From the NCBI GenBank assembly GCA_934254585.1, contig CAKQLF010000004.1, forward strand, positions 62,001-126,000: a DNA stretch of 64,000 nt, given 5' to 3'. The number at the start of each line of letters is the position of its first letter. The stretch's first letter is position 1. Below are positions 26,569 to 33,826 of the stretch, in pieces. This DNA is from an uncultured Alphaproteobacteria bacterium (GTDB lineage: Bacteria; Pseudomonadota; Alphaproteobacteria; RF32; CAG-239). The position numbers were made by a program, and so were the translations under genes. The notes under the pieces were generated by a model, which worked only from the letters and a program-made list of their open reading frames with translations, searched no databases and was not told the origin of the DNA.

Positions 26569-27297
26569 ATGTATAGTCAGCGTTTTCAGCAGTTTATAGA
26601 TATGTGGCGCAAAGATTTTGCCATTGAGCGCAGTATGAATGAAAAGGTATGTTTAGACAGGGACGGCAATCCTATCCCGTGGTATACTTATCCGGCGATT
26701 GAATATCTGTCGCAGTTTGACTATAGCCAAAAGAAAATATTTGAGTTTGGTACTGGCTATTCGTCAATGTATTGGGCAAAACGGGCGCAAAAGGTTATAA
26801 GCATAGAAGACAAGCCGGAATGGTACGAAAAGTTTGCCGCCGAATTTAGCGCGCCGAATTGGCAAATGCGCTATTGCGATGAAAAACAAGGCTATGAAGA
26901 TATGATTTTTGCCGACGGCGAAAAATATGATGTGATTGTGGTAGACGGCAAACGCCGCGCCGAATGCGCCGCCAACGCGGTCAAAGCCTTAGCCGACGGC
27001 GGTTTGGTAATTTTGGACGACAGCGACCGGATTAACACCAGTTTGGAATATTTTAATGCCGTTAAATGTTTGCGAAAGGCAAATTTGCTGCAGGTGGATT
27101 TTTATGGCTTCTGCCCGATGAACAATTATACAAAAACCACGTCGCTGTTTTTTTCCCGTGATTTTGATTTTAAGTCGCAGTATGAAGTGCAGCCGATAAA
27201 CGGCTGGGGTAATATCTGGTCTATGAGCCGCAAAGAACGTAAAGGCTTTTTCAAAAAACAAGACTATCCGCTGGCGGAAGAAAAAGAGGATAAATAG
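26569..27297 (+). CDS. class I SAM-dependent methyltransferase-like protein
   Basis: A 242-aa soluble protein. It shows a Rossmann SAM-binding pattern: I-F-E-F-G-T-G-Y-S-S at about 57-66 (glycine-rich loop), an acidic strand end S-I-E-D at 78-81, then Y-D-V-I-V-V-D-G-K (120-128) and G-G-L-V-I-L-D-D (144-151). This resembles small-molecule or sugar O-methyltransferases; the substrate is unknown. An AGGAGAT site precedes the start. Downstream is a 385-bp gap with gene debris, so it marks the edge of the accessory region. Confidence 0.7.
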   Translation: MYSQRFQQFIDMWRKDFAIERSMNEKVCLDRDGNPIPWYTYPAIEYLSQFDYSQKKIFEFGTGYSSMYWAKRAQKVISIEDKPEWYEKFAAEFSAPNWQMRYCDEKQGYEDMIFADGEKYDVIVVDGKRRAECAANAVKALADGGLVILDDSDRINTSLEYFNAVKCLRKANLLQVDFYGFCPMNNYTKTTSLFFSRDFDFKSQYEVQPINGWGNIWSMSRKERKGFFKKQDYPLAEEKEDK

Positions 27298-27340
27298 AAT
27301 CAATTTTATCTGATATATTTACCAATTCTTTTTAACATAT

Positions 27341-27403
27341 TCAAACTCCAAAAACTATATACAACACGGCGCAAAAGGCTATTATCGGCTCAAATGTCCG
27401 CAT
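27341..27403 (-). pseudogene. decayed copy of the 3' end of the 183-aa membrane protein gene
   Basis: On the - strand, 20 codons from an ATG at 27403 translate to MRTFEPIIAFCAVLYIVFGV and a stop. This matches the last residues of the gene at 28530-29081 (..I-A-F-C-T-I-L-Y-I-V-F-G-V stop). Similarity continues beyond the stop to about 27310, where the intact locus begins the next small gene. The rest of the gap (27404-27682) holds a GC-rich hairpin (27418-27438) and no gene I can support. Confidence 0.6.
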
Positions 27404-27682
27404 TTTCAAACTAGGGCGGTGCGGCTTTTGGCCGTGCCCCAGAGAAGATAGGTTGTGACAGCTTTGTTTATTTGCTAATTCAGATATTCAATAGCAAAAC
27501 CCTTTTTGAAAATAAGGCGTATATGGTATGCTTTTTTATCAATTCCGCTATTGCAGGCCGCGTTGATTTCCGTTACAACTCTGGAATCATAAAGATTGAG
27601 ATATTTCATAGAACCACACTTTTTTCGTCCTTCGATATGCAAATAGATGAATAAGAAGATGTGTCATTATAAACAAGCTAAT

Positions 27683-28024
27683 TTATTGAATGAATACATA
27701 TAACCAATAAAATGCTGATAAGAAAATGATTCTTGCAAATACAGGATGATTGCGCATATTGCTCGTGCCGACTAAAAATAAAAGTGCAAATATAATCAGC
27801 ATTAGTTTAGTTATAGCCAAATACAGCGGGGAACTAAATTCAAACCAATCTTCGTTATTCCAAATACAATATTGTTTTGGGGAAGGAGATAAATAGAATG
27901 ACAATAGAATTGCGTAAAATAAAACATATATAGATATACTCCATTTAAATTTTTTTAATAATCTAAATGTTTCAGAAGTATTTTGTTTTATTGCTTGCGC
28001 AAATTTTTTGATTTTTTCGAGCAT
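27683..28024 (-). CDS. small membrane protein, three predicted membrane segments
   Basis: A 113-aa protein: a charged helical N-terminus (about 1-28), then hydrophobic segments at about 29-48, 68-87 and 94-112. No recognised family and no cysteine pair like its neighbours. It is the last gene of a - strand cluster, separated from the preceding gene by a terminator-like hairpin, so it may be transcribed separately. Confidence 0.5.
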   Translation of the reverse strand: MLEKIKKFAQAIKQNTSETFRLLKKFKWSISIYVLFYAILLSFYLSPSPKQYCIWNNEDWFEFSSPLYLAITKLMLIIFALLFLVGTSNMRNHPVFARIIFLSAFYWLYVFIQ

Positions 28025-28073
28025 TTTATATTTTTTCTTATGGTTGTATTTTAAATAAAAATAGAATAATAAA

Positions 28074-28110
28074 AATTAAAAGGCAAGAATTTTTTCATTG
28101 CCCTTTAATT
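28074..28110 (-). terminator. Rho-independent terminator-like hairpin
   Basis: Read on the - strand: arms ATTAAAGGGCAA and TTGCCTTTTAAT (imperfect) around an A/T loop, followed by T-rich sequence. It lies just after the 70-aa gene ending at 28118 and before the 113-aa gene. Confidence 0.6.
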
Positions 28111-28117
28111 TTTTTAA

Positions 28118-28330
28118 TCAATCCTGTTTTAGCAGTTCCAGCCAAGTTTGTTGGCAAAACTCTGTGGATTTACCGCTGTCTTTACATTCTTTCATATATT
28201 GGTATTTCTGATAGTGAGGATAAGTAAATAATCCTGCAACAATCAATAGGGCAAGAATACCGATAAGTGTTAAAATAGTGCTGACAACACGGTCGGCTAC
28301 TTTATCCCATATTTTCCGTTTGTTTGTCAT
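28118..28330 (-). CDS. small bitopic protein with C-terminal CxxxGxSxxxC motif (70 aa)
   Basis: A 70-aa protein: basic N-terminus, one membrane segment (about 17-38), then a short tail with CKDSGKSTEFC. The same C-x3-G-x-S-x3-C spacing ends the neighbours at 28348 and 29103, so these are paralogues or share a functional motif. A good AGGAG site lies before the ATG. With the N-terminus inside, the cysteine pair would be periplasmic and could form a disulfide. The family is not recognised. Confidence 0.6.
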   Translation of the reverse strand: MTNKRKIWDKVADRVVSTILTLIGILALLIVAGLFTYPHYQKYQYMKECKDSGKSTEFCQQTWLELLKQD

Positions 28331-28347
28331 CCGGCAGCTCCTTATTG

Positions 28348-28590
28348 CTAAAATAGTCTGTTTTTACAAGATTGTTCGCTCAAACCGGCAGCCATACAGC
28401 CAGCAATAAACTGGTCGTTGCACTTATTGCCATATTCTACATAATAACCAAAACCAAGTCCTATGGCTAGGCCGATAACTATTAAGGAACATAATGAAAG
28501 CAATATGTAACCAATATATTTACCAATTCTTAAACTCCAAATACTATATACAGTATGGTGCAAAAGGCAATTACCAGACCAAATATCCAT
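28348..28590 (-). CDS. small bitopic protein with C-terminal CxxxGxSxxxC motif (start uncertain)
   Basis: At most 80 aa. A hydrophobic segment (about 25-50) is followed by a tail with CMAAGLSEQSC-KNRLF. The called ATG lies 61 nt inside the upstream gene and its first residues are a shadow of that gene. The decayed copy near 27330 shows an extra 12 nt here that would supply an in-frame ATG (M-L-K-R-I-G-K-Y-I), whereas the present copy reads L-R-I-G-K-Y-I with no start codon at that place. The gene may therefore have lost its normal start, or use the upstream overlapping one. Confidence 0.5.
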   Translation of the reverse strand: MDIWSGNCLLHHTVYSIWSLRIGKYIGYILLSLCSLIVIGLAIGLGFGYYVEYGNKCNDQFIAGCMAAGLSEQSCKNRLF

Positions 28591-29081
28591 AGTTCAGCGC
28601 GTGACTTTAGATAATTAGTACCGACGGCAGCTCCCAAAAGCGGTGCGAAAAATAACAACGTTCCTAAAAATGAATTGCCAAACAAGGTTAAATTAAATGC
28701 AGTAAATTCTGTTACTGTCAAAAATAACAAGCAACCCCAATATAAGGCAAACCATATACAAACTTCCGTAATCCGCCAGTGAATAGCCGGATTAAAACCG
28801 ACAATCAGTCTGCGGACATAATCAAACAGTAAGTATAATGCCAAAAAGTAAATATAACCAATCAAAAATTCGGCGGTATAAGCACAAGGCTGCCCATCCC
28901 AGAGCCATTGATAAATTTGTCCGTCAGTCCACAATTCGTAATCGCATCTTGAGCCTTGATTGTTATCATATAAACCGACTTCCTGAACTTTAGTCATCAG
29001 CCAAGATATAAGCATAAACCATACGGCATAACCGGCCGATTTCCGTGTTATTTGATTAAAGATATTTTTGGCATAAGACAC
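28530..29081 (-). CDS. multi-spanning membrane protein (183 aa)
   Basis: About five hydrophobic segments (near 14-36, 73-95, 105-127, 130-152 and 160-182) with a short Cys- and Trp-containing extracytoplasmic loop around 40-65. Translation starts with GTG at 29081, preceded by AAGGA. The family is not recognised. It sits between two CxxxGxSxxxC proteins in a compact - strand cluster, and its 3' end is duplicated as debris at 27341. It could be an immunity, channel or anchor protein for the cluster (speculative). Confidence 0.5.
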   Translation of the reverse strand: MSYAKNIFNQITRKSAGYAVWFMLISWLMTKVQEVGLYDNNQGSRCDYELWTDGQIYQWLWDGQPCAYTAEFLIGYIYFLALYLLFDYVRRLIVGFNPAIHWRITEVCIWFALYWGCLLFLTVTEFTAFNLTLFGNSFLGTLLFFAPLLGAAVGTNYLKSRAELWIFGLVIAFCTILYIVFGV

Positions 29082-29102
29082 TTTTTGATTCCTTTTTTAC
29101 AG

Positions 29103-29330
29103 CTAATAAACTCTGTTTTTGCAAGATTCTTCACTGTTTCCTTGATTTATACATTCTTGAATGATTTTACTATTCTGCTCAAAGTTAATATAATAATCCC
29201 AATAGTAAAAAGCTTGGGCAATCAAAAATGCAATACCGACAAACGCAATTATCCATATAAACAAGCTAATAGAATCGTTTAATATATTTTTCAACAAGTT
29301 CATTACAGTCTTCATCAGGATATTTACCAC
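29103..29330 (-). CDS. small bitopic protein with C-terminal CxxxGxSxxxC motif (66-75 aa)
   Basis: One membrane segment (about 24-46) followed by a tail ending CINQGNSEESC-KNRVY, nearly identical in its last residues to the protein at 28348. The frame overlaps the 3' end of the upstream gene; the Met at 29303 (residue 10) shortens the overlap to 38 nt and is the likelier start. The family is not recognised. It is cotranscribed between the Q/N-rich protein and the 183-aa membrane protein. Confidence 0.55.
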   Translation of the reverse strand: MVNILMKTVMNLLKNILNDSISLFIWIIAFVGIAFLIAQAFYYWDYYINFEQNSKIIQECINQGNSEESCKNRVY

Positions 29331-30180
29331 CTAAAAGTCTACCTATTTTATTAGCATACTGATCTCCATTACTACTGTCAAGTGTATTTGAGCCAGTACG
29401 CACATCATCCCATTCTCTCAAATTAGAAACCAATCTTGCGACATCTTCACCTCCTTGCCCATATTGTGACGCATTACAATTTATATAAGCATGCTTAAAT
29501 TTATCTGTAATCTTTAATGGTGATAGTTTGTAAAAATTATTTAATATATTTATAAGGGCTTTAATTGCAGAGAGTTGGTATAAATCAGACTGTTGTATAG
29601 GTTGTGTGAATTTACCTTCTTTATCAACGACATTTTCATACACTTTTTTCCCGTCTTCTTCGCTTTCCCAATACTGAGGTTTAAGATTGTTGTTTTGTTT
29701 GGTAACAGATTGTTGCTGGCTATTATTTACAGCATTCCAGGGTGTTGGTGTCTGATTTTGAATAGTATTTTGCTGAGAGCCAAAACTTGTATTTGTCCCA
29801 AAAGTGTTATTTTGCTGACCAAACGCATCGTTTGGAGTGTTAGCAAAAGTCGTTTGTCTGTTATTGCTTTGAAAGCCAAATCCTTTATTTTCCAGAGTGA
29901 CAGGCTGAGCAGCTGGTTGAGTAGCAGGCTGAGGAGCAGGCAGTGGGGTGTCGCCATATAGTTCTCTATAATTGTATTCATCATTTTTATAAAGATAGTT
30001 TTGGATTTCGTTAGCATACGGATTCGGCGTGTTTTCGGTTGGCACATCAATTTTTTTCATATCCGAAAAATTGCTTGCTCCGCGCGGGTCTAAATAATAC
30101 CATTCGCTTTCGCCGGGTTTGCGGTCTGTTCTGTGTATAGGGCGTTTGCCAAAAATAAGTTCTCTCGAAAATTCAGCCAT
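29266..30180 (-). CDS. Q/N/P-rich protein with a possible toxin-like C-terminal domain (304 aa)
   Basis: The start is ATG 30180, chosen over an upstream frame because AAAGGAGGAAAA directly precedes it. Residues about 1-80 are globular (W-Y-Y-L-D-P-R-G). Residues 80-185 are a Gln/Asn/Thr/Pro-rich, probably disordered linker. The C-terminal 110 residues contain K-F-K-H-A-Y-I-N-C, G-x-G-G-E-D-V-A-R-L-V, L-R-E-W-D-D, Y-A-N-K-I-G-R-L-L-G and D-C-N-E-L-V. This H-x4-C, R-E-x-x-D, A-N-x-x-G-R layout reminds me of small His/Cys domains at the ends of some bacterial secreted toxins. That is a memory-based resemblance, not a demonstrated match. It heads the cluster. Confidence 0.5.
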   Translation of the reverse strand: MAEFSRELIFGKRPIHRTDRKPGESEWYYLDPRGASNFSDMKKIDVPTENTPNPYANEIQNYLYKNDEYNYRELYGDTPLPAPQPATQPAAQPVTLENKGFGFQSNNRQTTFANTPNDAFGQQNNTFGTNTSFGSQQNTIQNQTPTPWNAVNNSQQQSVTKQNNNLKPQYWESEEDGKKVYENVVDKEGKFTQPIQQSDLYQLSAIKALINILNNFYKLSPLKITDKFKHAYINCNASQYGQGGEDVARLVSNLREWDDVRTGSNTLDSSNGDQYANKIGRLLGGKYPDEDCNELVEKYIKRFY

Positions 30181-30259
30181 ATTTTTCCTCCTTTGTTTCA
30201 TTGATTGAATTTTATGACTAAACTTTAACAGAAACAAAATGCTTTGAAAATCCGCTATA

Positions 30260-30285
30260 GCAGGCTAAAATCAGCTTTAGCCTGC
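30260..30285. repeat. perfect 10-bp inverted repeat
   Basis: GCAGGCTAAA (30260-30269), a 6-nt spacer, then TTTAGCCTGC (30276-30285). It spans the stop codon of the start-less frame at 30277. A T-run follows 9 nt later on the + strand, so it could be a weak terminator, but no + strand gene precedes it. Confidence 0.5.
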
Positions 30286-30573
30286 GAAAGCTTTTTTAAA
30301 TTCCCGATTATTCTGCTGTGCCAGCTGCCGCAGTTTATTCTTTTGATTTTGTTTGATATACGGAATTTCAATGTGTTGAGCTTTGTTTTTCAAAAACCAT
30401 TCCACAAAGCCGTTGGCTGTTAACTTGCTGCCGCTATGCAGAACTCGCAAATATTTTTCTTGCTGTATTTTCTTAAAATATTCACGGAACGGAGGAGCAT
30501 ATTTTTTATCGCGTTCTTTGCTTTTTCTTCGCGCTTCGTTCTTCTGTAGTTTTTTCTTTACAAAATAAAATTG
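30277..30573 (-). pseudogene. start-less open frame, probable 5'-truncated gene remnant
   Basis: Ninety-eight sense codons on the - strand between an upstream TAG (30576-30574) and a TAA (30279-30277), with no ATG, GTG or TTG near its 5' end. The translation is gene-like: Lys/Arg-rich at first (N-E-A-R-R-K-S-K-E-R-D), then Y-A-P-P-F-R-E-Y-F-K-K-I, G-S-K-L-T-A-N-G-F-V-E-W-F-L-K-N-K, ending N-R-E-F-K-K-A-F-A-G. Either the start was lost or an unusual start is used. The family is not recognised. It lies at the edge of the accessory cluster. Confidence 0.4.
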
Positions 30574-30593
30574 CTACATTAAACTAAAAAACA

Positions 30594-30797
30594 GGCCGAC
30601 GATAGTCTGCCGAGGGCATCGAAAACCCTTTTATAGCGATAGTCGTTATGCATAGCGACTTAAATTTTGTTATGCCGATTTTCTGTTCATTGGACGGATG
30701 TCGGCTAAATAAGGCTGTGTGCTGAATAAGCCGAGCCGTTTATCGCTATACGGTTTTCGAACATCCGCCCGCTTCTGACAGCGGGTTTTTGTTTTTT
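30594..30797 (+). ncRNA. candidate structured RNA ending in a terminator
   Basis: No coding potential seen. Pairing elements: the near-perfect 20-bp palindrome at 30641-30660; GGACGGATGT (about 30696-30705) complementary in 9 of 10 positions to ACATCCGCCC (30761-30770); a CCG/CGG hairpin between them. It ends in a Rho-independent terminator, CCCGCT (30768-30773), loop of 6, AGCGGG (30780-30785), then T-rich sequence. It could be a small RNA or a leader of the prepilin-like gene at 30815. No known RNA family is recognised. Confidence 0.3.
30768..30797 (+). terminator. Rho-independent terminator upstream of a prepilin-like gene
   Basis: Six-bp GC-rich stem CCCGCT/AGCGGG with loop TCTGAC, followed by five T, G and seven T. 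It lies 18 nt before the start of the gene at 30815, so it would end an upstream + strand transcript or act as an attenuator. Confidence 0.7.
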
Positions 30798-30814
30798 TAA
30801 GGAGATTCGAAAAT

Positions 30815-31651
30815 ATGTATAAGTTAGAAAATGTGATAACCTTTCGCAAGTTCAACATTGTTAATGGCCTCTTTTTTAATGTCATTCGCGGGCATCTCTT
30901 TAATGTCATTCGCGGGCACCTCTTTAATGTCATTCGCGGGCACAGACCCGCGAATCTAGATTGCCGGATCACGTCCGGCAATGACAGTAGAACGGAGGGG
31001 ATCACGTCCGGCAATGATTATAGAGCTGTGCAGTACGGAAGAAGTATGATAGAAATGCTCGGTGTTCTCGCCATAATCGCCGTTCTCTCCGTCGGCGGTA
31101 TTGCTGGCTATTCTAAAGCAATGGAAAAGTGGAAAGTTAATAAGGCAATAGGAGAATACAGTTATTTAATTCAGGGAATGTTAGAACACTTAGATGAATT
31201 GAGAATATCTGAAACCGCGGCCCAACTGCCCTTAATTGATATTGTTAAAGCACTTGAATTAGTTCCGGAAACTTACAAAAGATATGATTATAGCTTAATA
31301 TCGGATCCTTACAACAATTATCTTCATATATTCTCATCATCAAAAAAAGTTTATATAAGCATAAAAATGGGAGAAACAACCCAAAATACAGATGGCTCGT
31401 ATAGTTCTGCCGGATTTTCTACGGATTTTTGTATGGCTTTATTTGATAACATAGCAAAACCATTGCACTATGCTTTATATGAAGCTCACGTTTATAGGAC
31501 TAATGCCTCCAGTCTTAAATTTTATGGTGACAGGTATTGTACTGACAGTGTAAAATGTCTTAGAGATACCACTTTAAAAGATATCTATGATACCTGTAAA
31601 TCTTGCGACAAGAAAAATGCAGCCTGTGACGTTACTTTGGGTTTTGATTAG
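30815..31651 (+). CDS. type IV prepilin-like protein with repeat-derived leader, copy A
   Basis: A 278-aa frame. From residue 73: G, then R-S-M-I-E-M-L-G-V-L-A-I-I-A-V-L-S-V-G-G, and on to Y-S-K-A-M. This is a type IV prepilin/pseudopilin N-terminus, with Gly at -1 and Glu at +5 but an unusual Arg at +1. The rest is a pilin-like globular domain with cysteines near the C-terminus. The preceding ~72 residues are encoded by dispersed palindromic DNA repeats read in frame, including a 24-bp unit present three times (N-V-I-R-G-H-L-F). The last leader residues are conserved in all three copies in the window. No pilus assembly genes are in the window. Confidence 0.65.
   Translation: MYKLENVITFRKFNIVNGLFFNVIRGHLFNVIRGHLFNVIRGHRPANLDCRITSGNDSRTEGITSGNDYRAVQYGRSMIEMLGVLAIIAVLSVGGIAGYSKAMEKWKVNKAIGEYSYLIQGMLEHLDELRISETAAQLPLIDIVKALELVPETYKRYDYSLISDPYNNYLHIFSSSKKVYISIKMGETTQNTDGSYSSAGFSTDFCMALFDNIAKPLHYALYEAHVYRTNASSLKFYGDRYCTDSVKCLRDTTLKDIYDTCKSCDKKNAACDVTLGFD
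30878..31019 (+). repeat. dispersed double-hairpin palindromic repeat, locus A
   Basis: Three tandem 24-bp units (30878-30949) run into hairpin 1, ATTCGCGGG (30932-30940)/CCCGCGAAT (30947-30955). CTAGA follows, then hairpin 2, ATTGCCGGA (30960-30968)/TCCGGCAAT (30974-30982), and a partial third copy (31000-31019). The same architecture recurs at 44237-44334 and 51441-51545, each time in the 5' part of a prepilin-like gene. Confidence 0.85.
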
Positions 31652-31673
31652 ACACTTTGTATTTAAATAAATC

Positions 31674-32672
31674 TTATCCTATTCGCTGAATTATTTTTTG
31701 AGCAATATCCAGATAAGCTTGGCTATACGGGCTGTTTGGCGCGGAAACCACAATCGGCGTGCCTTTATCGGCGTTTTGACGGATTGCCATATCCAATGGA
31801 ATTTCTCCTAAAAAAGTTTCGCCCATTTTTTCAGCTGTCTGTTTAGCTCCCTCGTGTCCGAAAATATCTGAACGAGCTCCGCAGCACGGGCAAATAAAAT
31901 AGCTCATATTCTCAATAATTCCCAAAATCGGCGTACCGGTTTTCTTGAACATATTCACGCCTTTGATGGCGTCTATCAGCGCAATATCTTGCGGAGTGGA
32001 AACAATAACTACGCCGTCCATATTCACGCGCTGTGATAAGGTTATTTGAATGTCGCCCGTTCCCGGTGGCATATCAATGACCATAACATCAATTTCGCCC
32101 CAGTTGGTCTGTTTCATAAGTTGTTCCAACGCACCGCTGATTTTTACGCCACGCCAAATTATGGGGGTGTCGCGATTGATTAAAGAGCCGATGGAAATGG
32201 ATTTTATGTTATATGTTTCAAACGGATTAAAAGTTTGTCCGTCATCAGAAAGCAGGGGCTGTCCTTCATATCCTAGCATTGTCGGAATAGACGGACCATA
32301 AATGTCGGCATCGACCAAGGCCACTTTTTTCCCTTTATGCGCCAAGGCTAAAGCAAGGTTTACGGCTGTAGTCGACTTGCCGACGCCACCTTTGCCCGAG
32401 GCGACGCCGATAATTTTTTTTATTGTCGGAAGTTGCCATTTCTCAATAGCGTTGGTGCCGAGATTAACGTTTTTATCTTCCACAAACACAATGGATATTT
32501 TTTTATCCGGTAAAGCGGTGGCGAGAGCTTGCTTCAATTTTACGGTTTTCTCAGCATCTTCTGCCAAATCTTTAAACTCCAGAATCAAGCGGTTGCCAAT
32601 TTCTTTCAGATTTGCTAAGTTTTCAATCGGATAAAATTGTTGACATATTTTTTTGATTTTTTCCGGTGTCAT
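31674..32672 (-). CDS. mrp: Mrp/ApbC/NBP35-type Fe-S cluster carrier ATPase
   Basis: A 332-aa protein. I start at 32672 because GGAGAT precedes this ATG; the longer frame lacks a ribosome site. An N-terminal DUF59-like (MIP18) segment (about 1-75) precedes the P-loop ATPase with deviant Walker A S-G-K-G-G-V-G-K-S-T (92-101), then D-A-D-I-Y-G-P-S-I-P and D-M-P-P-G-T-G-D. A C-P-C-C motif follows (S-Y-F-I-C-P-C-C-G) for the shared cluster in the dimer. Mrp proteins bind and transfer Fe-S clusters. The gene is divergent from hflK. Confidence 0.95.
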   Translation of the reverse strand: MTPEKIKKICQQFYPIENLANLKEIGNRLILEFKDLAEDAEKTVKLKQALATALPDKKISIVFVEDKNVNLGTNAIEKWQLPTIKKIIGVASGKGGVGKSTTAVNLALALAHKGKKVALVDADIYGPSIPTMLGYEGQPLLSDDGQTFNPFETYNIKSISIGSLINRDTPIIWRGVKISGALEQLMKQTNWGEIDVMVIDMPPGTGDIQITLSQRVNMDGVVIVSTPQDIALIDAIKGVNMFKKTGTPILGIIENMSYFICPCCGARSDIFGHEGAKQTAEKMGETFLGEIPLDMAIRQNADKGTPIVVSAPNSPYSQAYLDIAQKIIQRIG

Positions 32673-32772
32673 TATTATCTCCATAATGTGGATATTCATT
32701 GTTCATTAATTGTTTTTATCTAATATGTAGGTTATCTTATTGCAAGAATTATTTAAAATAAAAGGAAAAACA

Positions 32773-33801
32773 ATGGTAAAAAAAATAAATCCTTGGGATA
32801 ACGGTGGTGAAGAAGACGGTTGGTCCTTAGGCGGTGAAATGTTTAAGAAAAAGAAAATTGTTGATTTTAGTAAAATTGCCAATATGCAAGGTTCAAAAAA
32901 CAACTTTGGCGGTTATTTCAAATATGGTTTGATGTTTTTAACCGCCGCTTGGCTGGCTTCGGGGTTTTATCAGGTGCAACCAAGCGAACAAGGCGTGGTT
33001 TTGCGTTTTGGTCGCTATGTGGATACAACCGACGCCGGTTTGCACTATCATTTGCCGTATCCGATTGAAGATGTGATAAAAGTAAATGTGACGCAAGAAC
33101 GTAGTATAAATCTCGGTTCGGCTGAAAATCGCGACTATCGTAATAATGCGTTTACGGAAAGTCATATGCTTACCGGAGATGAAAATATTGTGGATATAAA
33201 TTTGACTATTGTTTGGAAAATTAAAGACGCTAAGGACTATTTGTTTAGTATGCGCAGTCCTGATGCAACGGTGAGCGTGGCGGCACAGTCCGTGTTGCGG
33301 GAAATTGTCGGTCAATCGGAAATGCAACCGATTATTACCGGTGACCGCGGCAAAGTTGAAGATGAAACCAAAGATGAATTGCAACGGGTTTTAGACGAAT
33401 TCGGGGCCGGAATCCAAATTGTGCGCGTAAAACTACAGAAAGCCGACCCGCCGAGAGAAGTTGTTGATGCTTTTAATGAAGTACAACGCGCTAAAGCGGA
33501 TATGGAGCGTTTCAAAAACGAGGCAGAGGCTTATCGTAACGAGGTTTTGCCAAAGGCACGCGGTAAGGCGGCGCAAATTTTGCAAGATGCTGAGGCGTAT
33601 AAGGCGACAATGATTAACAAGGCGCAAGGTGAGGCCGATAGATTCGCTTCGGTTTATGCCGCTTACAAGGCCGGAAAAGAAGTGACAGTCAAAAAAATGT
33701 ATTTGGAAGCTTTGGAAGATGTTTTGCAAAAATCAAACAAAGTAATTGTTGATCCGTCGCAAAAAGGCAATCTGTTGCCTGTTTTACAGCTGAATAACTA
33801 G
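32773..33801 (+). CDS. hflK: FtsH protease modulator HflK
   Basis: A 342-aa protein. The start at 32773 follows AAAGGAAAAA; the upstream TTG frame is not needed. The N-terminus is typical of HflK (N-P-W-D, G-G), with one membrane segment (about 44-62), then the SPFH/prohibitin domain (S-E-Q-G-V-V-L-R-F-G) and a coiled coil rich in Ala/Glu. With HflC it forms the large periplasmic-side cage around FtsH. It is followed 25 nt later by hflC and then degP, a common alphaproteobacterial order. Confidence 0.95.
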   Translation: MVKKINPWDNGGEEDGWSLGGEMFKKKKIVDFSKIANMQGSKNNFGGYFKYGLMFLTAAWLASGFYQVQPSEQGVVLRFGRYVDTTDAGLHYHLPYPIEDVIKVNVTQERSINLGSAENRDYRNNAFTESHMLTGDENIVDINLTIVWKIKDAKDYLFSMRSPDATVSVAAQSVLREIVGQSEMQPIITGDRGKVEDETKDELQRVLDEFGAGIQIVRVKLQKADPPREVVDAFNEVQRAKADMERFKNEAEAYRNEVLPKARGKAAQILQDAEAYKATMINKAQGEADRFASVYAAYKAGKEVTVKKMYLEALEDVLQKSNKVIVDPSQKGNLLPVLQLNN

Positions 33802-33826
33802 CAAACGCAAACAAAGGATTAAGAAA

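Noticed and set aside
27472..27654. 60-codon frame on + in the gap with gene debris
   Set aside because: No ribosome site and no recognisable composition; the region looks like decayed DNA.
30383..30568. 61-codon frame on + at the edge of the accessory cluster
   Set aside because: It is antisense to a more protein-like, though start-less, frame and has no ribosome site.
30878..30949. possible CRISPR array (three similar 24-bp units)
   Set aside because: Units are directly tandem without spacers and no cas genes are present.
30670..31014. 114-codon frame on - with repeated C-P-R-M-T-L-K-R
   Set aside because: It is the antisense reading of the 24-bp repeats in the prepilin A leader.
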